Assembly (NCBI GenBank): GCA_936450465.1
Contig: OW388297.1
Span: forward strand, 26,058,387 to 26,122,386
Length of the DNA: 64,000 bases
DNA from: Gibbula magus
Taxonomy: Eukaryota > Mollusca > Gastropoda > Trochida > Trochidae
Reading direction: 5' to 3'
Part shown: piece after piece, positions 48,046 through 59,640 of the stretch
Position numbering within the stretch: the first letter of the stretch is position 1
Layout of the letters: each line of letters starts with the position of its first letter
Program-made: the position numbers and the translations under genes
Notes under the pieces: generated by a model
Databases searched by the model: none
What the model was told of the DNA's origin: nothing
What the model saw: the letters and a program-made list of their open reading frames with translations, nothing else

Positions 48046-48420
48046 CATATATACGTCTCTAGCATGACTAGATACGTCATGATAACATTGAGATCTGGAG
48101 AAAGTTGCAACTGTATCTTAGAAATTAAAGCAACCTCGCAAAGAACATCTGAAGAAATAAACTTTAAAAAAACACCATCGTTTTTCTATAAAATGTAGAT
48201 CAACAGTAAATATAAACATTTTGTTCCATCATGTTTCACGTGATGATGGATTATTACAAATGTAGTTTGGAACTGCTTTGGGAGTTAATATATTTTCAAG
48301 AATGTATATTCATATCTATTTGTAGATGGGTATTTGATTTGAGTGAATTGATTCACTAAAATGTAGTAATTTAACAACATTTAACTGACAAATCATTGTA
48401 GGCAATTTGAATTGTTTTTG

Positions 48421-48800
48421 TTAATACACTGATATTGAAAACCAATGTTTAAATGTATTAATAGAATTGTGTATAACATTCCTATTGTCAATAAGATGTA
48501 TCATGTCAAAATGTATCAAAGATAAGAACTCATAATTTTGGAGAGAAAAAAATGTTTCTTTGTCAGAAGATTAAACTTCTTACTTAATATATTGTTCTTG
48601 AAATACCCCTTGACTGGGAAACCTACACATTGGAAACTTGTTATAGTACTTTGGACAGAATCAGAAATTTACAACCAAAGAAGGTTTTTCTTTTATCAGT
48701 AGATTAAACTCCCACTAGGCCAGTCAGCATAACACTTGCATGAGCTTGTGAGAACGCCAAGGGTTATGCTTCAGCCAATTTCCTGTTTGGAATACTGTGA
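48421..48800 (+). repeat. ~400-bp dispersed repeat, B counterpart of copy 1
   Basis: Matches 1,687-2,055 and contains the left target duplication of the LINE inserted at 48,810. Confidence 0.65.
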
Positions 48801-48809
48801 TCATGCAAT
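48758..48809 (+). repeat. LINE target-site duplication, left
   Basis: 52 bp, from CAAGGGTTATGCTTCAG to GTGATCATGCAAT, identical to 49,812-49,863. Copy A has the site once, uninterrupted (near 2,026-2,076). Confidence 0.92.
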
Positions 48810-49811
48810 GAATGAATGAATGAATGAATGTCTTTATTTCCTCCGATATGGCGAAGATCACAAGGATGTATTTACATGGTCATAAACAAGGCATAGAAAC
48901 AGGATTCATAAAACAAAATAGATATCAGAAACTGTACAAAAGAGATGATTTCAATGAATGAATGTACAAAGCAAAATGCAATATAACATTGTTTCTGTCT
49001 GATGTAGTTATTTCAGGTATGATATTTGCTCCACATAAAAAAGCTATTAAATTATCATCATCATCAATCATTTCAATACGAACATACAAGTCAATATCAA
49101 GTGTATCAATTAGAAAACTATAAAATGCGTTACGTTGCTTCATATAAGTTTCACAATGTAGAATGACATGACAGTCGTGATCAAAACATTGGGTTTTACA
49201 ATTTATACATTCCCGTGAGGTTTTCCCTCGTGACATTACCTGTATTAAAAGTTGTATATAGGCTCTATAATCTGGATAGTTGTACATTAAGCTATATAAA
49301 CTATGCATACGTAGTTGTTTGTGTACTTTAGCATATCTAACCATATCATGTCTGACAGATAGAGTCGATTTCCACTGATTTTCCTCTGAGAATGTGATGG
49401 CTTTAATAACAATATTGCGCCATGTTGATTTTGGGGGGAAATAACCACAATGTACATAATCAATAATAAAATTTAGTAAATCATATTTTCTTGCCGTGCT
49501 TAAAAGACAGGTGCATATGTTTCGTGAGTTATTTAATAATTTAATATTCAATGAAATGAATGCACAAAATAACATCTGTGTTGCTGAGTGGCATTGATTG
49601 TTGCACAGACGACCTAGACTAATCTGCATTTATCAATATAACCTATCATTGTCCAAAGACCCAAATTAGCTATGACAGAACATGAAGAACTTCTTCTGTT
49701 AAGACCTTGAATACATCTTGCAAAAAATCGTTGAGTGGATTCAATTAAATCAATATCTTTACCATGTAATTCAGGCAAAATTTCACATCCATAAAAACTG
49801 GTTGGTAGTAT
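48810..49811 (-). mobile_element. 5'-truncated LINE insertion specific to copy B
   Basis: About 1.0 kb on the minus strand, ending at 48,810 in an (AATG)n tail (plus-strand view) and bounded by perfect 52-bp target duplications. Absent from copy A at 2,076, so it inserted after the duplication (or differs between haplotypes). Codes only the ORF2 C-terminus. The short tandem tail instead of poly-A is typical of CR1/L2-like groups; exact clade not determined. Confidence 0.88.
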
Positions 49812-49814
49812 CAA
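48925..49814 (-). pseudogene. LINE ORF2 C-terminal fragment
   Basis: Two overlapping minus-strand frames. The first (49,614-49,814) contains TSFYGCEILPELHGKDIDLI and FFARCIQGLNRRSSSCSVIA, the thumb/after-RT block found in non-LTR retrotransposons (ASxLYGCEIW…RRxLG). The second (48,925-49,629, 234 residues) continues the protein after a one-base shift near 49,620 and carries a C-terminal zinc-knuckle-like ECINCKTQCFDHDCHVILHC at about residues 139-158. The RT core and endonuclease are missing, so it is a dead 5'-truncated copy. The first frame's opening Met may overlap the target duplication and is not a real start. Confidence 0.72.
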
Positions 49815-49863
49815 GGGTTATGCTTCAGCCAATTTCCTGTTTGGAATACTGTGATCATGCAAT
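49812..49863 (+). repeat. LINE target-site duplication, right
   Basis: Second 52-bp copy of 48,758-48,809, with no mismatch seen. Confidence 0.92.
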
Positions 49864-52800
49864 ACATGACATGTTTTTTCTCTCCTTATATCCTCGAGTA
49901 ACCTGTTTTCATTGGTCACCTATTTTCATGGTATTTACATATGACGTTATTCCTCCCAAACTGCTCACTGGTTCCTGTTAGTTAGAACTTATTTTATCAA
50001 TCAGTTGTTCTGCCTTGATCCAAGCAGCAAATCATCACTATTTCATCAATCACCTCAACTCAACACTTCAGTAATGAAAATCAATGATAATTTCATGCTT
50101 TTCACATAATGCACTTTAAGGACAATCTTTATTGATGATTAAAAAAAAAATATTCACTACTAAAGTTTCTCAATGGTGATATTCAGCAAGCTGACTGGAC
50201 ACTTATTCCCAGTCACATAACCTCAACAGGGAATCACTGATCTATTTTCATATCTTTGGAATCACAGAAAGGGTGTCTCCTATATATTTTTGGCCATTTT
50301 GTTAGATTTCCCAGTGCAAAAAAAGAGATGTATCGCTTGAACTGTTCAACTTTACTTGGATTGCTTGTGTACACTTTTAGGTAATAATATATTCAAGTTG
50401 TTTGTCCAACAGAATGTTTTCTGTTCCCAATTAACCACTTGAATGAACACTGAATGAATTCTTCAATTAATCCAAAATAAAAAGTTTGTGCTTAATTTTG
50501 GTGACATAGTTACATTATTATATATATATTATTTTAGGTATCTAAAAACTTAAAACTTTTGACAATTTTAATTTAAATGTACATGTACTTGTACACTATC
50601 CATCTGTGTTTGGAAATCAGTAAAAAAATCGCATTGTGGCCCATGTTGTGTTCTCGTAATTTGACCTAAGACAAAGACCATGAAAACAGGGGACACCAAA
50701 ATAATGTTATACAAACTGCCACCTGTCAGAAAATTGACAATCAAAATCAACAAAACAATAAAATAACTGTTTATTTGGCATCAAATATTTGAAAGATATA
50801 TTGTCTCTCACTATGATGTTTATAATGTTTGACATCACTATCGATTAATTTCATAGAAGTTTCTTTCTTATTATCACGGAAACAGGTAACACGAGGATAC
50901 ATATGAACAGAAAGATGGAATTCTCGCAAGCCATCTTATTCAATTACAAATGTATACGTATTCATGCAAATGAATACATGTGTTCTGATGAACTAGCATT
51001 GAATACACATCAACCTGGTATGAAGCACAATGTGTTTGTATGGGTGTAAACATAGCATATAGTTTTTTTTATTGTAATTTAAATGTTTACAATTAAAACA
51101 ATAATATAACGGATGCTTTATCGGATATCATTGTAAAATTACAACAATTGCTTAAAAACTTAAAATGATTACATAACTTGCATTGAAATGTGTTCTCCTG
51201 TGCATAGATTATTATACTTTTCTGTACTGATACAATGTTCATGTCAGAAAAAGCTTAAACTACAACATAGTTAATCAACAAAATTTTAATGACAAATCAT
51301 TGTAGGCAGTTTGAATTGTTGTTGATACCATACCAAATGGATTTGTAAAACACACGTTTGATAATGAAAACCAATGTTTGAAAGGGTTAATAACATATTT
51401 GTTGAATCAGATTCACTCAAAATCTCTATTGTCACTAAGATATATGATGTCCAAATGTATGGAGATTAGAACTGAAAACGTTGACAGAAAATTTTTCATT
51501 TGTCAGTAGATTAAACTTCTTGCTGAAGACCTTGTTCTTTGAATACCCCCTGGACTATGACATCTACATGTTGGAAAATGTTAATACTTCTTTGGACAGA
51601 AATGGATGGTTTGGACCAAAGAAGCTTTTCTTTTATCAGTAGATTAAACTCCCAAAATGCCAGAGAGCATCACAATCGCTTGAGCTGCCGTATATGCCAA
51701 GGGTAATCTAAAAACATTTGCCTCAGTGAATTTCTGTCTGTCACTGATAACCGAGTGTTTCCTTCAACTTCTCAAGGGTAAAGGAGTGAAATATTGGAAG
51801 ATGTTCTGAACTCAAAACAGTTAAAAATCCAACAATACATATATCACGCATTCATGCACGTGATTAGAAGTGAACACTTTACATTGATAGACAGTGATTA
51901 ACCAATGATTCTGGTATTTCAATTCAATTGAGACAGAGAGGCGCCATTGCCATAGACAATATGGTTATCGCACTCTTTATACAGAAGAAGATGTAAAGGA
52001 AGTTCTTGTAAAATTACAATACTTTCGTAATATCACGAAAAGATTACATAAATCAATTAAAGTGTATCTGTGTAGAGTACAACCATAGTTGTATTATTGT
52101 ATTATTCCAATATTGACTGCAACAAACTATTTATCTACACTATTCATTACATTGTTGTGTGTAATGCGCAATGATATGATAAAGGGGAACACTATATTGG
52201 TTAAAAAGTCCTTAACCGGTTTCCTCCAAGTATTGGACTCATCAGACTATTATTATTATCATTACTAATTGTACCACATGTAGCTGATAGTTGAAGTGAA
52301 CGCGTACACTACCATACACAATACATATTAACATACTGATAGCTCTCTTCATGGTCGACAACCATGGAAGGTTGAAATGAAATGCAATGAAATTACTGCT
52401 ACAACTCATTGTGAGGGATTATCAGGTGTCCAGGCAACAATAATTGAAATAAATGTATAACTGAATATCCAAAAAGGTATCAGTTGACTGACCATCTTCT
52501 GTTCTGTAAATAGTTTTGTAAATTTGTGAACGTGATCATTAAAGTATAAATGGTCTGACATTTTGAAATAAAAAAGGTAACACTAATATTGACGTTGATT
52601 TTCGTCCAATTAATTCAGAAAAAAACTATTGGAAACTAAACTAAACTATTTGGAAAATTTCGCTGACAATGTCAAATGTGAAAGGTTTTGCGAAAATAGC
52701 AACATAAATTGTCACTTCGAAGCAACATGCGCCCTAATTGACAGCAACATCAATCCAACAGCTAATTGAATTGATCTTGATACTGTAAAAAGCAATTGAA

Positions 52801-53019
52801 ATGTTTGAACTAGAAATAAATCAACGTGATGAAGAGGCACTACATGAAACAAGTGGATAAAATAACTAGTTATTTGTAACAGAAATCCAATAGGAACTGA
52901 AACATGCTTATTTATTTTGTAATACATGCTTTGAATTCTACAAACTGTATTATTTCATTATCTTGATACCTTTAAAGGAGTTCAACACACCTTGTTTCTG
53001 CACATTCTCAGTTGTCAGA
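49864..53019. other. Gene-free part of copy B
   Basis: Colinear with 2,077-5,220 of copy A. Only dispersed repeats (51,345-51,770) recognised. Confidence 0.5.
51345..51770 (+). repeat. ~400-bp dispersed repeat, B counterpart of copy 2
   Basis: Near-identical to 3,535-3,960, with scattered substitutions. Confidence 0.65.
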
Positions 53020-53520
53020 TTTAAAGTGAAAAATGCTATTTAAGTAGTATTCAGTCAAGCTTTGGAGTTATCGCCCTTTCGTAAAAAATGTGACAACATC
53101 TTAGTTTTTGTTACATATTATTAAAACTTGCATCGTGACCTCCCTATTTTCTATCGTTATATTAATTTACATATTCAATTCTATGGTCCTGTACATTTTG
53201 GGGTCACTGTAGTGGGTTTTGAATTTACAAACCTCTTTTTCCGTCTAGAATTCCTAAAAAAATTGAGAAAATTTTTTCATGCGCATATACTTTTTTTTAC
53301 AATGTTACTCAACATGGAACAGTTTTCTATTTCATTGATACTGACTAAATAATTGCTACTCTTTTAATTTAGATCAAAATAAGAAACAAATATTGCATAT
53401 TTTGAATATTTCTAATTGTGTAAGAAAGAGACAAAATTTATGAAAATTATGGGGTCCTCACCAGCTTGCGGCGCCACCTAGTAGAACAGTTTCAATGGTG
53501 AGGTACTTTTTTTTAGTTTC
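53020..53520 (+). repeat. Dispersed repeat with GTTATC…CCCTT start, copy B
   Basis: Counterpart of 5,400-5,900 (GTTATCGCCCTTTCG start, GGGGTCCTCACC end). About 160 bp present upstream in A (5,222-5,380) is missing in B. Confidence 0.4.
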
Positions 53521-54959
53521 TTTGTAAGAGTCAGTGTTCAATCTATCTTATGACAAATTTTCATGAATTTGTAGTGGATGTTACTTAAGTGTGTGGAACC
53601 TCCTTAATATATGAGGAGAATTAACTGCAAAATAAAATTATCTGAGAACTTATACAAGAGTAAGCTACTATTATCTTTATAGTAAATGACTCGAATGCTA
53701 TATCAACAAAAACTATCTAAAGATCATAACAAGCAAATCATTTCCATAGGGACACAATCTTCAAATTAAAAGACTAGCTTCTATGACATCCTGTAACTGT
53801 TAACTCAGACATATAGGTGTTGCCAACGATGTGTGCAATTGAAGCCCGCATGTGAAGACTTGCTGATTAACTTTACACTTACACTGGGTGTTCATGAAAA
53901 ACGTTTCCTTGAAAGCCAGTGTTTTCTCAAATGAGAAAGCTCCACGAAGATGTCATAAAATGGGATTACTGCTCGCTCCGTTTTGGTTACTGAGCATGTG
54001 AGCAGATTCGCTTCATTTCCCACCGTATCGCTAGTTTACGATGCAAATTAGCCTCTTTAAGTGTGCATTACGATGAGTTTCGTTGCAATTCGATTTTTTT
54101 CTTTGGTAGGGCTGTAAATGATTAAATGGCATAAAAGGCATAGTCAACAATCTCCTTGATGACCATGAACCTATTATTCCTTCAGAAAACCGTACTAGAT
54201 TTGCCTCTATTGAGACAATCTCGCTCACACTTTTCATTAATGCAGCCACTGAATCACGACTGTCTTGTCAATCTCGTCAGTGTAATTAGTTTACTTATCT
54301 TCAGGTTGGTTTGGCCAGCAATGTTGTAAAGTAGTCCAGGATACTCCACGAAGATATAGTTTCAAAGCTTTCATAACCTGTTTGTAGGGGACAGGGAGGC
54401 TGCTAAGATTTCCTAAATATATATTTGTAGGCGATACATTTAACTTGATGTGATCTACATTTGGGTTCTTTTACATGTCAACTTTGCCATTTCTTTCACT
54501 ATTGCATTCCCATTTTATTTCCATTAATAGACAACAGTAGAAGCTATATTTCTCTAGTTAAGGATGCGGATAAGCTCAGAATTAAAGTCAGGAATGTTAA
54601 TACAGTAGAGAGCATAGCCATTCTTGATCTTCTACACTTACACTTTTCATATATATCGGGGGGAAAAATGAGACAACTTTGAATTCACCTCCTTAATTCA
54701 ATTTTTGACATAGATTTATGAACATTGGCACATTTGTAGATAATCTATGATCATAATCATAGGTCTAATAGCCGGTCAGGCCGTCGTTTCGCTGCATACA
54801 CTATTTTATCTGCCGAGACATTGAATAAACCAGATCGTCTTTGAGTTTTTCAGATAGCTTGAAGCACGGTTCATGACTCAATCGTTTCTAATCTGCAAAA
54901 TATTTGTTTCTAACTATTCAAACGTATCCTCGACGATTTGCCAAACATAAGCAATGGGT
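53521..54959. other. Gene-free part of copy B
   Basis: Colinear with 5,900-7,238 except 53,880-53,990, where B has about 110 bp (CACTGGGTGTTCATGAAAAA onwards) replacing about 60 bp of different sequence in A. Short minus-strand frames at 54,031-54,249 are not supported. Confidence 0.45.
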
Positions 54960-55043
54960 CAGGTCTTTGAAGGGCATTTAGAAGTGGTATACATAAGAAC
55001 AGGAAGATTTTCTGGATAACAACTTCTTTAATGTGAAAATACA

Positions 55044-55078
55044 CGACGTTTCGGAGTACATACTCACTCCTTCATCAG
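55044..55078 (-). ncRNA. Hammerhead-ribozyme-like core, copy B minus arm
   Basis: CTGATGA, stem II of GGAGT with ACTCC, and GAAA are all present on the minus strand. One stem end pair is changed compared with 47,689-47,725. Confidence 0.42.
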
Positions 55079-55159
55079 GTGGAATGTAAGGAAATAACAA
55101 AATATGGTTCATTTATATAGCAAACAAAACAATGGTGAGGAAACTCAATCAGGGAGATA

Positions 55160-55440
55160 AACATGCATGAGAATGGTATACAATGGGGATTTGTGATACA
55201 AACATGATGGGGGTGAAGCATGAGAATGGTATACAGTGGGGATTTGTGATACAAACATCATGGGGGGGGGGGGGGGGGGGGGGGAAGCATGAGAATGGTT
55301 TACAATGCGGATGTGTGATACAAACATGATGGGGGTGAAGCATGAGAATGGTATACAATGGGGATGTGTGATACAAACATGATGGGGTGAAGCATGACAA
55401 TGGTATACAATGGGGATGTGTGATACAAAAATCTTCCTGT
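55160..55440 (-). repeat. 53-bp minisatellite, about five units, with a G run
   Basis: Units start with GAGAATGGTATACAATGG about every 53 bp from 55,165. The second is split by (G)23 at 55,262-55,284. Copy A has two units (7,985-8,080) and the plus arms one, so the array grew in copy B. The unit is part of the Penelope-like terminal arm. Confidence 0.85.
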
Positions 55441-56403
55441 TCATAAGCAATGGGGTTCAGATCTAGTGAAACGGCAAGAAAATTATATTTTGCATGTCAT
55501 TTCACGAAATTAATGTTTTGGTGTGCAAACCCAGTCATAGTCTTATATTGTATAACAGACAAATGTCCACTTTATCCAGTATTTAAATCCGGTGCATCTA
55601 CTTGTCAAAGCTAATAGTACTTCCTCAATGCGACCTGTAATTTTCAAGAATGGCATTAAACCTAATTATCCTCTCTGCTATGTTTTATTCTACTAAGCGA
55701 CGCTCTAACCGTCGTCTAAAATCATGAGCATGTTTTATTGTCTCATAAAGAGCGCTTTTTGTGTGTTTTATTGCCATAGTTATCTTATATTTATCAATAA
55801 TGGTAATTACTACTTTCAGTAGATTCGAGTTCTATACATCAATGATCTAACAGTCGAGTAGAATCTATTTTTGTTTGCCACCTGAGCTAATCCCAAAAGA
55901 TAACACGTTGTCTTCTTTTATTTTTAGTGTATTTGTAGCCTAGAGGATGTGTTTTATGTTACACTATTTAATTCGCAAAGTCAGAGGACGATAAATCATC
56001 TCAGTTTGCGCAACATAAGACCGAACATACTTACACGGATTGATTGATGGATTATGGCAAAGTATATATACACCTTCTGAAATACATGTTCAGCACTGTA
56101 ATTTTAATTAATACCAAACTACATATGGTATTGTATAGTATAATCAATTGAAGACTAATTAGGCATGTCTACTTAAAGTATGAATTCCCCTTTCAAATAT
56201 AAGCTTCAAGTAACAATTGTCTTTGTTACTTAAAACAGAGTACAATCAGTACAAACAGTGGACATTTCTTAGTTAGAAAGCATAATGCCAAATACAGATA
56301 AGTGGTTACTGGTGTTGGTTCGTGCCTACGGCAGCATGGGCCCTCGCACGTATCCGCTCTTGTCTCTCATGTAATCCACCCATTAGGTACATCCGTTATC
56401 CTT
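55441..56403. other. Gene-free part of copy B
   Basis: Colinear with 8,080-9,290 of copy A, minus about 230 bp. It includes the left direct repeat of the LINE remnant (about 56,030-56,165). Confidence 0.5.
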
Positions 56404-57139
56404 GTTTTCAAGTATATCCTTCATAGTGGAATCCCTTAGTGTCAAAATTGAAAAAAATTGGCTTAAAGTATGAAACTTGGCATGAATGATCATCAGGCCT
56501 GTAGATATTCATTTTGCCTAGGATCCAAATTTTTGGACCGCGCGAACCTGGTCACGTGACCTAAAATCCAAAATCGCCCAATTTTCGTGAAAATTAGTTC
56601 TAAGCTAAATAAATAATTATATGCATGAATTTAGCCAGATTTTTTATATATTTTTAATGAATATCTTCAGAATACATTTACTTCAGCATACAAAACCCCT
56701 TATTTGGTTTATTTTATTGTATATTTTGTAGTTAAAAAGTCAAAATTTAAGTTTTTTAAATTTTTGGCTGAAGTTTTTTAATTGTTTTTTTTTACTCTGT
56801 CTGATCAATGAACATTCTTGAATGTTGGACATGCTGATACACAATGTGGGATAAAAGAAGTTTATTTATACAATGTCTTGAATTTAACAACATCTGAATT
56901 TGCTTTGTCTCAATTACCTAAAATCAAAAGTGGCCATCAAATTTCCAATAGTTCAAATAATATAAACTAATGTTATTATATTATTCCATAATAAAGAATA
57001 CAATGCATTTAGTTTACACTCTTTCAATATTAAACAAGCAGACAGAGTCTGCCATATCCCCGCCATGTAGGAATTTTGAATATATTTATGCATTTTGAAT
57101 ATATAATGCAATTACTTTCTATATAGCAAAAGGCACATC

Positions 57140-57300
57140 TAGACTACTTGATTGACACCTGTACAAAGTTTCAGCAAAATATATTGAATAGTTTTGAAGT
57201 TTGAGGCCGGAATGGAAAAGCCCGGACGCACAGACGGACAGACGGACGGAGCTCATTTCTATATCCCCCGCCAACTTCGTTGTGGCGGTAATAAGTAATA
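57140..57300 (+). mobile_element. Dispersed repeat with ACGGACAGACGG run and hairpin end
   Basis: GTACAAAGTTTCAGCAAAAT, then CACAGACGGACAGACGGACG and a terminal hairpin CCGCCAAC-TTC-GTTGTGGCGG. Elements ending like this are widespread in molluscs (known pattern; name uncertain). The opposite end may be ATATCCCCGCCATG at 57,054. Confidence 0.45.
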
Positions 57301-58024
57301 TGTACATATCAAATAAATAAAATAATGCATTTACAATGTCTAGTTTGTGACAATTTTCACTATTTAATTGCATATAGTGCATATTTTTGTATAATGTTAA
57401 GGTTAAAATTAAAATTTTGGCTGAGATTTTAGTGTTCTTCTTTGAAGGATTGATGTAAACATTTGTACGTGGGTCATGTTGATATAAAATTTGAAATGTT
57501 ACATGTTTAGTATTTGCAGAAACAATATAGTCCTAAAATTCCAAAACAACTGAGCATATTTTATTTATTTTATTTATTTTTAAGGTTATCATCATTATGT
57601 CAGATGTCATATATAAGAATTATGAATTGTTCAATTAAATAAAACTTGAAATGTATGGGTCTGTCGTGGTAATGGTTAAGGCCAAGCACACATGTACACA
57701 TAAGCGAACATTGAGTATATTGTTGGAGTCGCATATGCCAAACATTATCAATAGTATCATTTAGATATTTGTATTAAGAAGTAAGTACTAACATTTGCTG
57801 AAAATCATTTAAATGCTTACCAGTTCCGTACAGTGAAAATATAAATGTGAACAAATTTGATTGACAACCAGACATTGTATGTCGGCTGGTGCGCACCAAT
57901 TAGTGAAACGTAATTTTGGAAACTTTTCTATAGCATGTAAAAAGACAAACTTTGGTTGATACTGGTCAATAGTAACTAGTATACATTTACTGTGCTATTT
58001 CGCTCTCGGATGCTCTGACGATTG

Positions 58025-58160
58025 GCATGAGAATGTGCCCATTTTTTAAAGACACATCTCTTCAAAAACATAAACCAGATTGTCAATTACTTTTCATTCT
58101 TGTACAATGCTCTGAACAGAAAACATATGGATAAAGCGCTATATAAATACTTATCTATCG
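58025..58160 (+). mobile_element. LINE-like 3' end with GCGCTATATAAAT tail
   Basis: AAAGACACATCTCTTCAAAAAC followed by GGATAAAGCGCTATATAAATAC, the pattern at the 3' ends of several L2/CR1-like elements, where a KTxLF…-type peptide precedes the tail. Only the last about 130 bp is recognisable. Confidence 0.4.
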
Positions 58161-59325
58161 TTTATCAATAATTTGGACATGTAATTGATTTGAACAGGTT
58201 CATTGTTTGTGCTTTATTTTCATTAAAATCATGTGATTGTCATATATTTGGTATTTGGGGATGAATGGAGCCAGATATGCAAATTCTCTGTCTTTTAAAT
58301 GACAAATCATTACATAAAATAATGTAACATCAATAAGATTTGGTCTGAGAAGATTATTTAATTATTGAAAAACTAAGATGTTTATAACATTTTCTTTGTA
58401 TGTATATGTAGTTTATGCCATTCACATTGCTAAGCTTACAAATATTGCAGAACATATCTTCTATGTGTATGCTTACTTTTTCAACAGATGGATCACATAT
58501 GTTTGAAATAAAACGGTTGTTATCCAGAAATCTTGCTTTCTGAAAACATTAATAAACACTATTGATATTAATTGAAAAATTATCACATAAGAGCAAAATT
58601 AGACATATATCAAGACACTGTACTTTTACATGTGTTTACTTACAGCAGACAGTCTCTGAATTTATCATTTAACTACTTAGAAGAGGTCTAGCGACTTTGA
58701 AAAGGACATGGCTTGTATATTTCCTAAAACGAATTAATATGTTCTTCCTTTAAATCGATCCATTTATTCGAGAGTTTGTTCACTTCACCAATTATATCTA
58801 TATGCGCTCATAACAACTGCAGTTTGATTACAGGTAGAACATGTAACAAGTTGGAGTTATGCTGCGGAGACCCTAATCAATCTCATACTCCTCCTCTATT
58901 CGAGAGAAAATAAAGTGTCACCGAATTGTACCAATTTTAATGTTTAAGATTTTTACTATGTTTCAGGGCCATGTATACTTTTTGCATAGGCCGTTGTCAA
59001 TAATATTGTCTAACAATTTATTATTATTTTCGACTCTTCATAAGTCTCAGCTGCTTCACACCCTAAACTATGAAAACTTTAAACAACTTCCAGCAAAGAA
59101 CCATAATTTGGGGAATATGATCATTGTTGAATTTGTAAATTTAACTGAATTACTCCTGAAAATAAGGACGTCGCAGTGGTTTACTCCTTTGATGATATAA
59201 TTGATATATTCATTTGATAAAATAGCTATGTATGGAAGAGTAAATAGACAAAATAGAGTAATTTAGTGACAGTACATTTAAGGCTTCCAAGCATTGCATA
59301 TTCACTGTAGCTCGGTAATTTAACA

Positions 59326-59640
59326 TCAAGATGCAGACCTGTTGTGTATTGTATGTATCAGTGTTGTGTCTTGCTGAAATGATCTCACACAGTTCAGTTC
59401 TGGACATTGCAGTAGTATGTAATCAATAGGCTCTTCGTCATGTTTGCACAAAAGGCAAGACGGGTCATCTACCAACTTGAAGCGATGGAGGTATTTCTGA
59501 CAAGGGTAGCGATGGAATTTTAATCTTGATCTTATGACCTGTAGTTTTCTGGAGATATTTCTGTATCTTGATTTTTGTCTATTTGACTGAACTGAGTGGT
59601 AGTTCCTGCCCTTGTCATTTGTATTCCATGATGCATCCAC
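59326..59640 (-). pseudogene. LINE ORF2 C-terminal fragment, copy B
   Basis: Counterpart of 9,274-9,735 with the same GRNYHSVQ, RSRLKFHRYPCQKYLHRF and SCLLCKHDEEPIDYILLQCP blocks. The His of the zinc-knuckle-like motif is replaced by Tyr. A break upstream of the Met puts NNRWMH in another frame. The 3' continuation differs from A because the 56,404-59,355 block joins here. Confidence 0.6.

Larger units (their letters stand above)
47545..48232 (+). mobile_element. Penelope-like terminal arm, plus orientation, copy B
   Basis: Best-preserved arm. It has one 53-bp-type unit, a complete hammerhead-like core at 47,689-47,725, then the exon-like open frame 47,827-48,045 and a flank also found in the inverted arm of copy A. 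No replication enzyme is coded between this and the opposite arm at 54,960-55,440. Confidence 0.55.
54960..55440 (-). mobile_element. Penelope-like terminal arm, minus orientation, copy B
   Basis: Inverted arm retaining the hammerhead-like core (55,044-55,078) and an expanded run of 53-bp units. It is fused directly to upstream sequence at 54,959, where 540 bp present in copy A (7,239-7,779) is absent. Confidence 0.55.
56404..59355. mobile_element. 2.95-kb block present only in copy B
   Basis: Replaces a point in copy A near 9,292-9,296, inside the 3' part of the LINE remnant. It is a mosaic: a GC patch (GGACCGCGCGAACCTGGTCA near 56,536), a molluscan-type dispersed repeat (57,180-57,300), a LINE-like 3' end (58,025-58,160) and otherwise AT-rich DNA. 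No target duplication found at the edges. Could be an insertion in B or a deletion in A. Confidence 0.6.
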
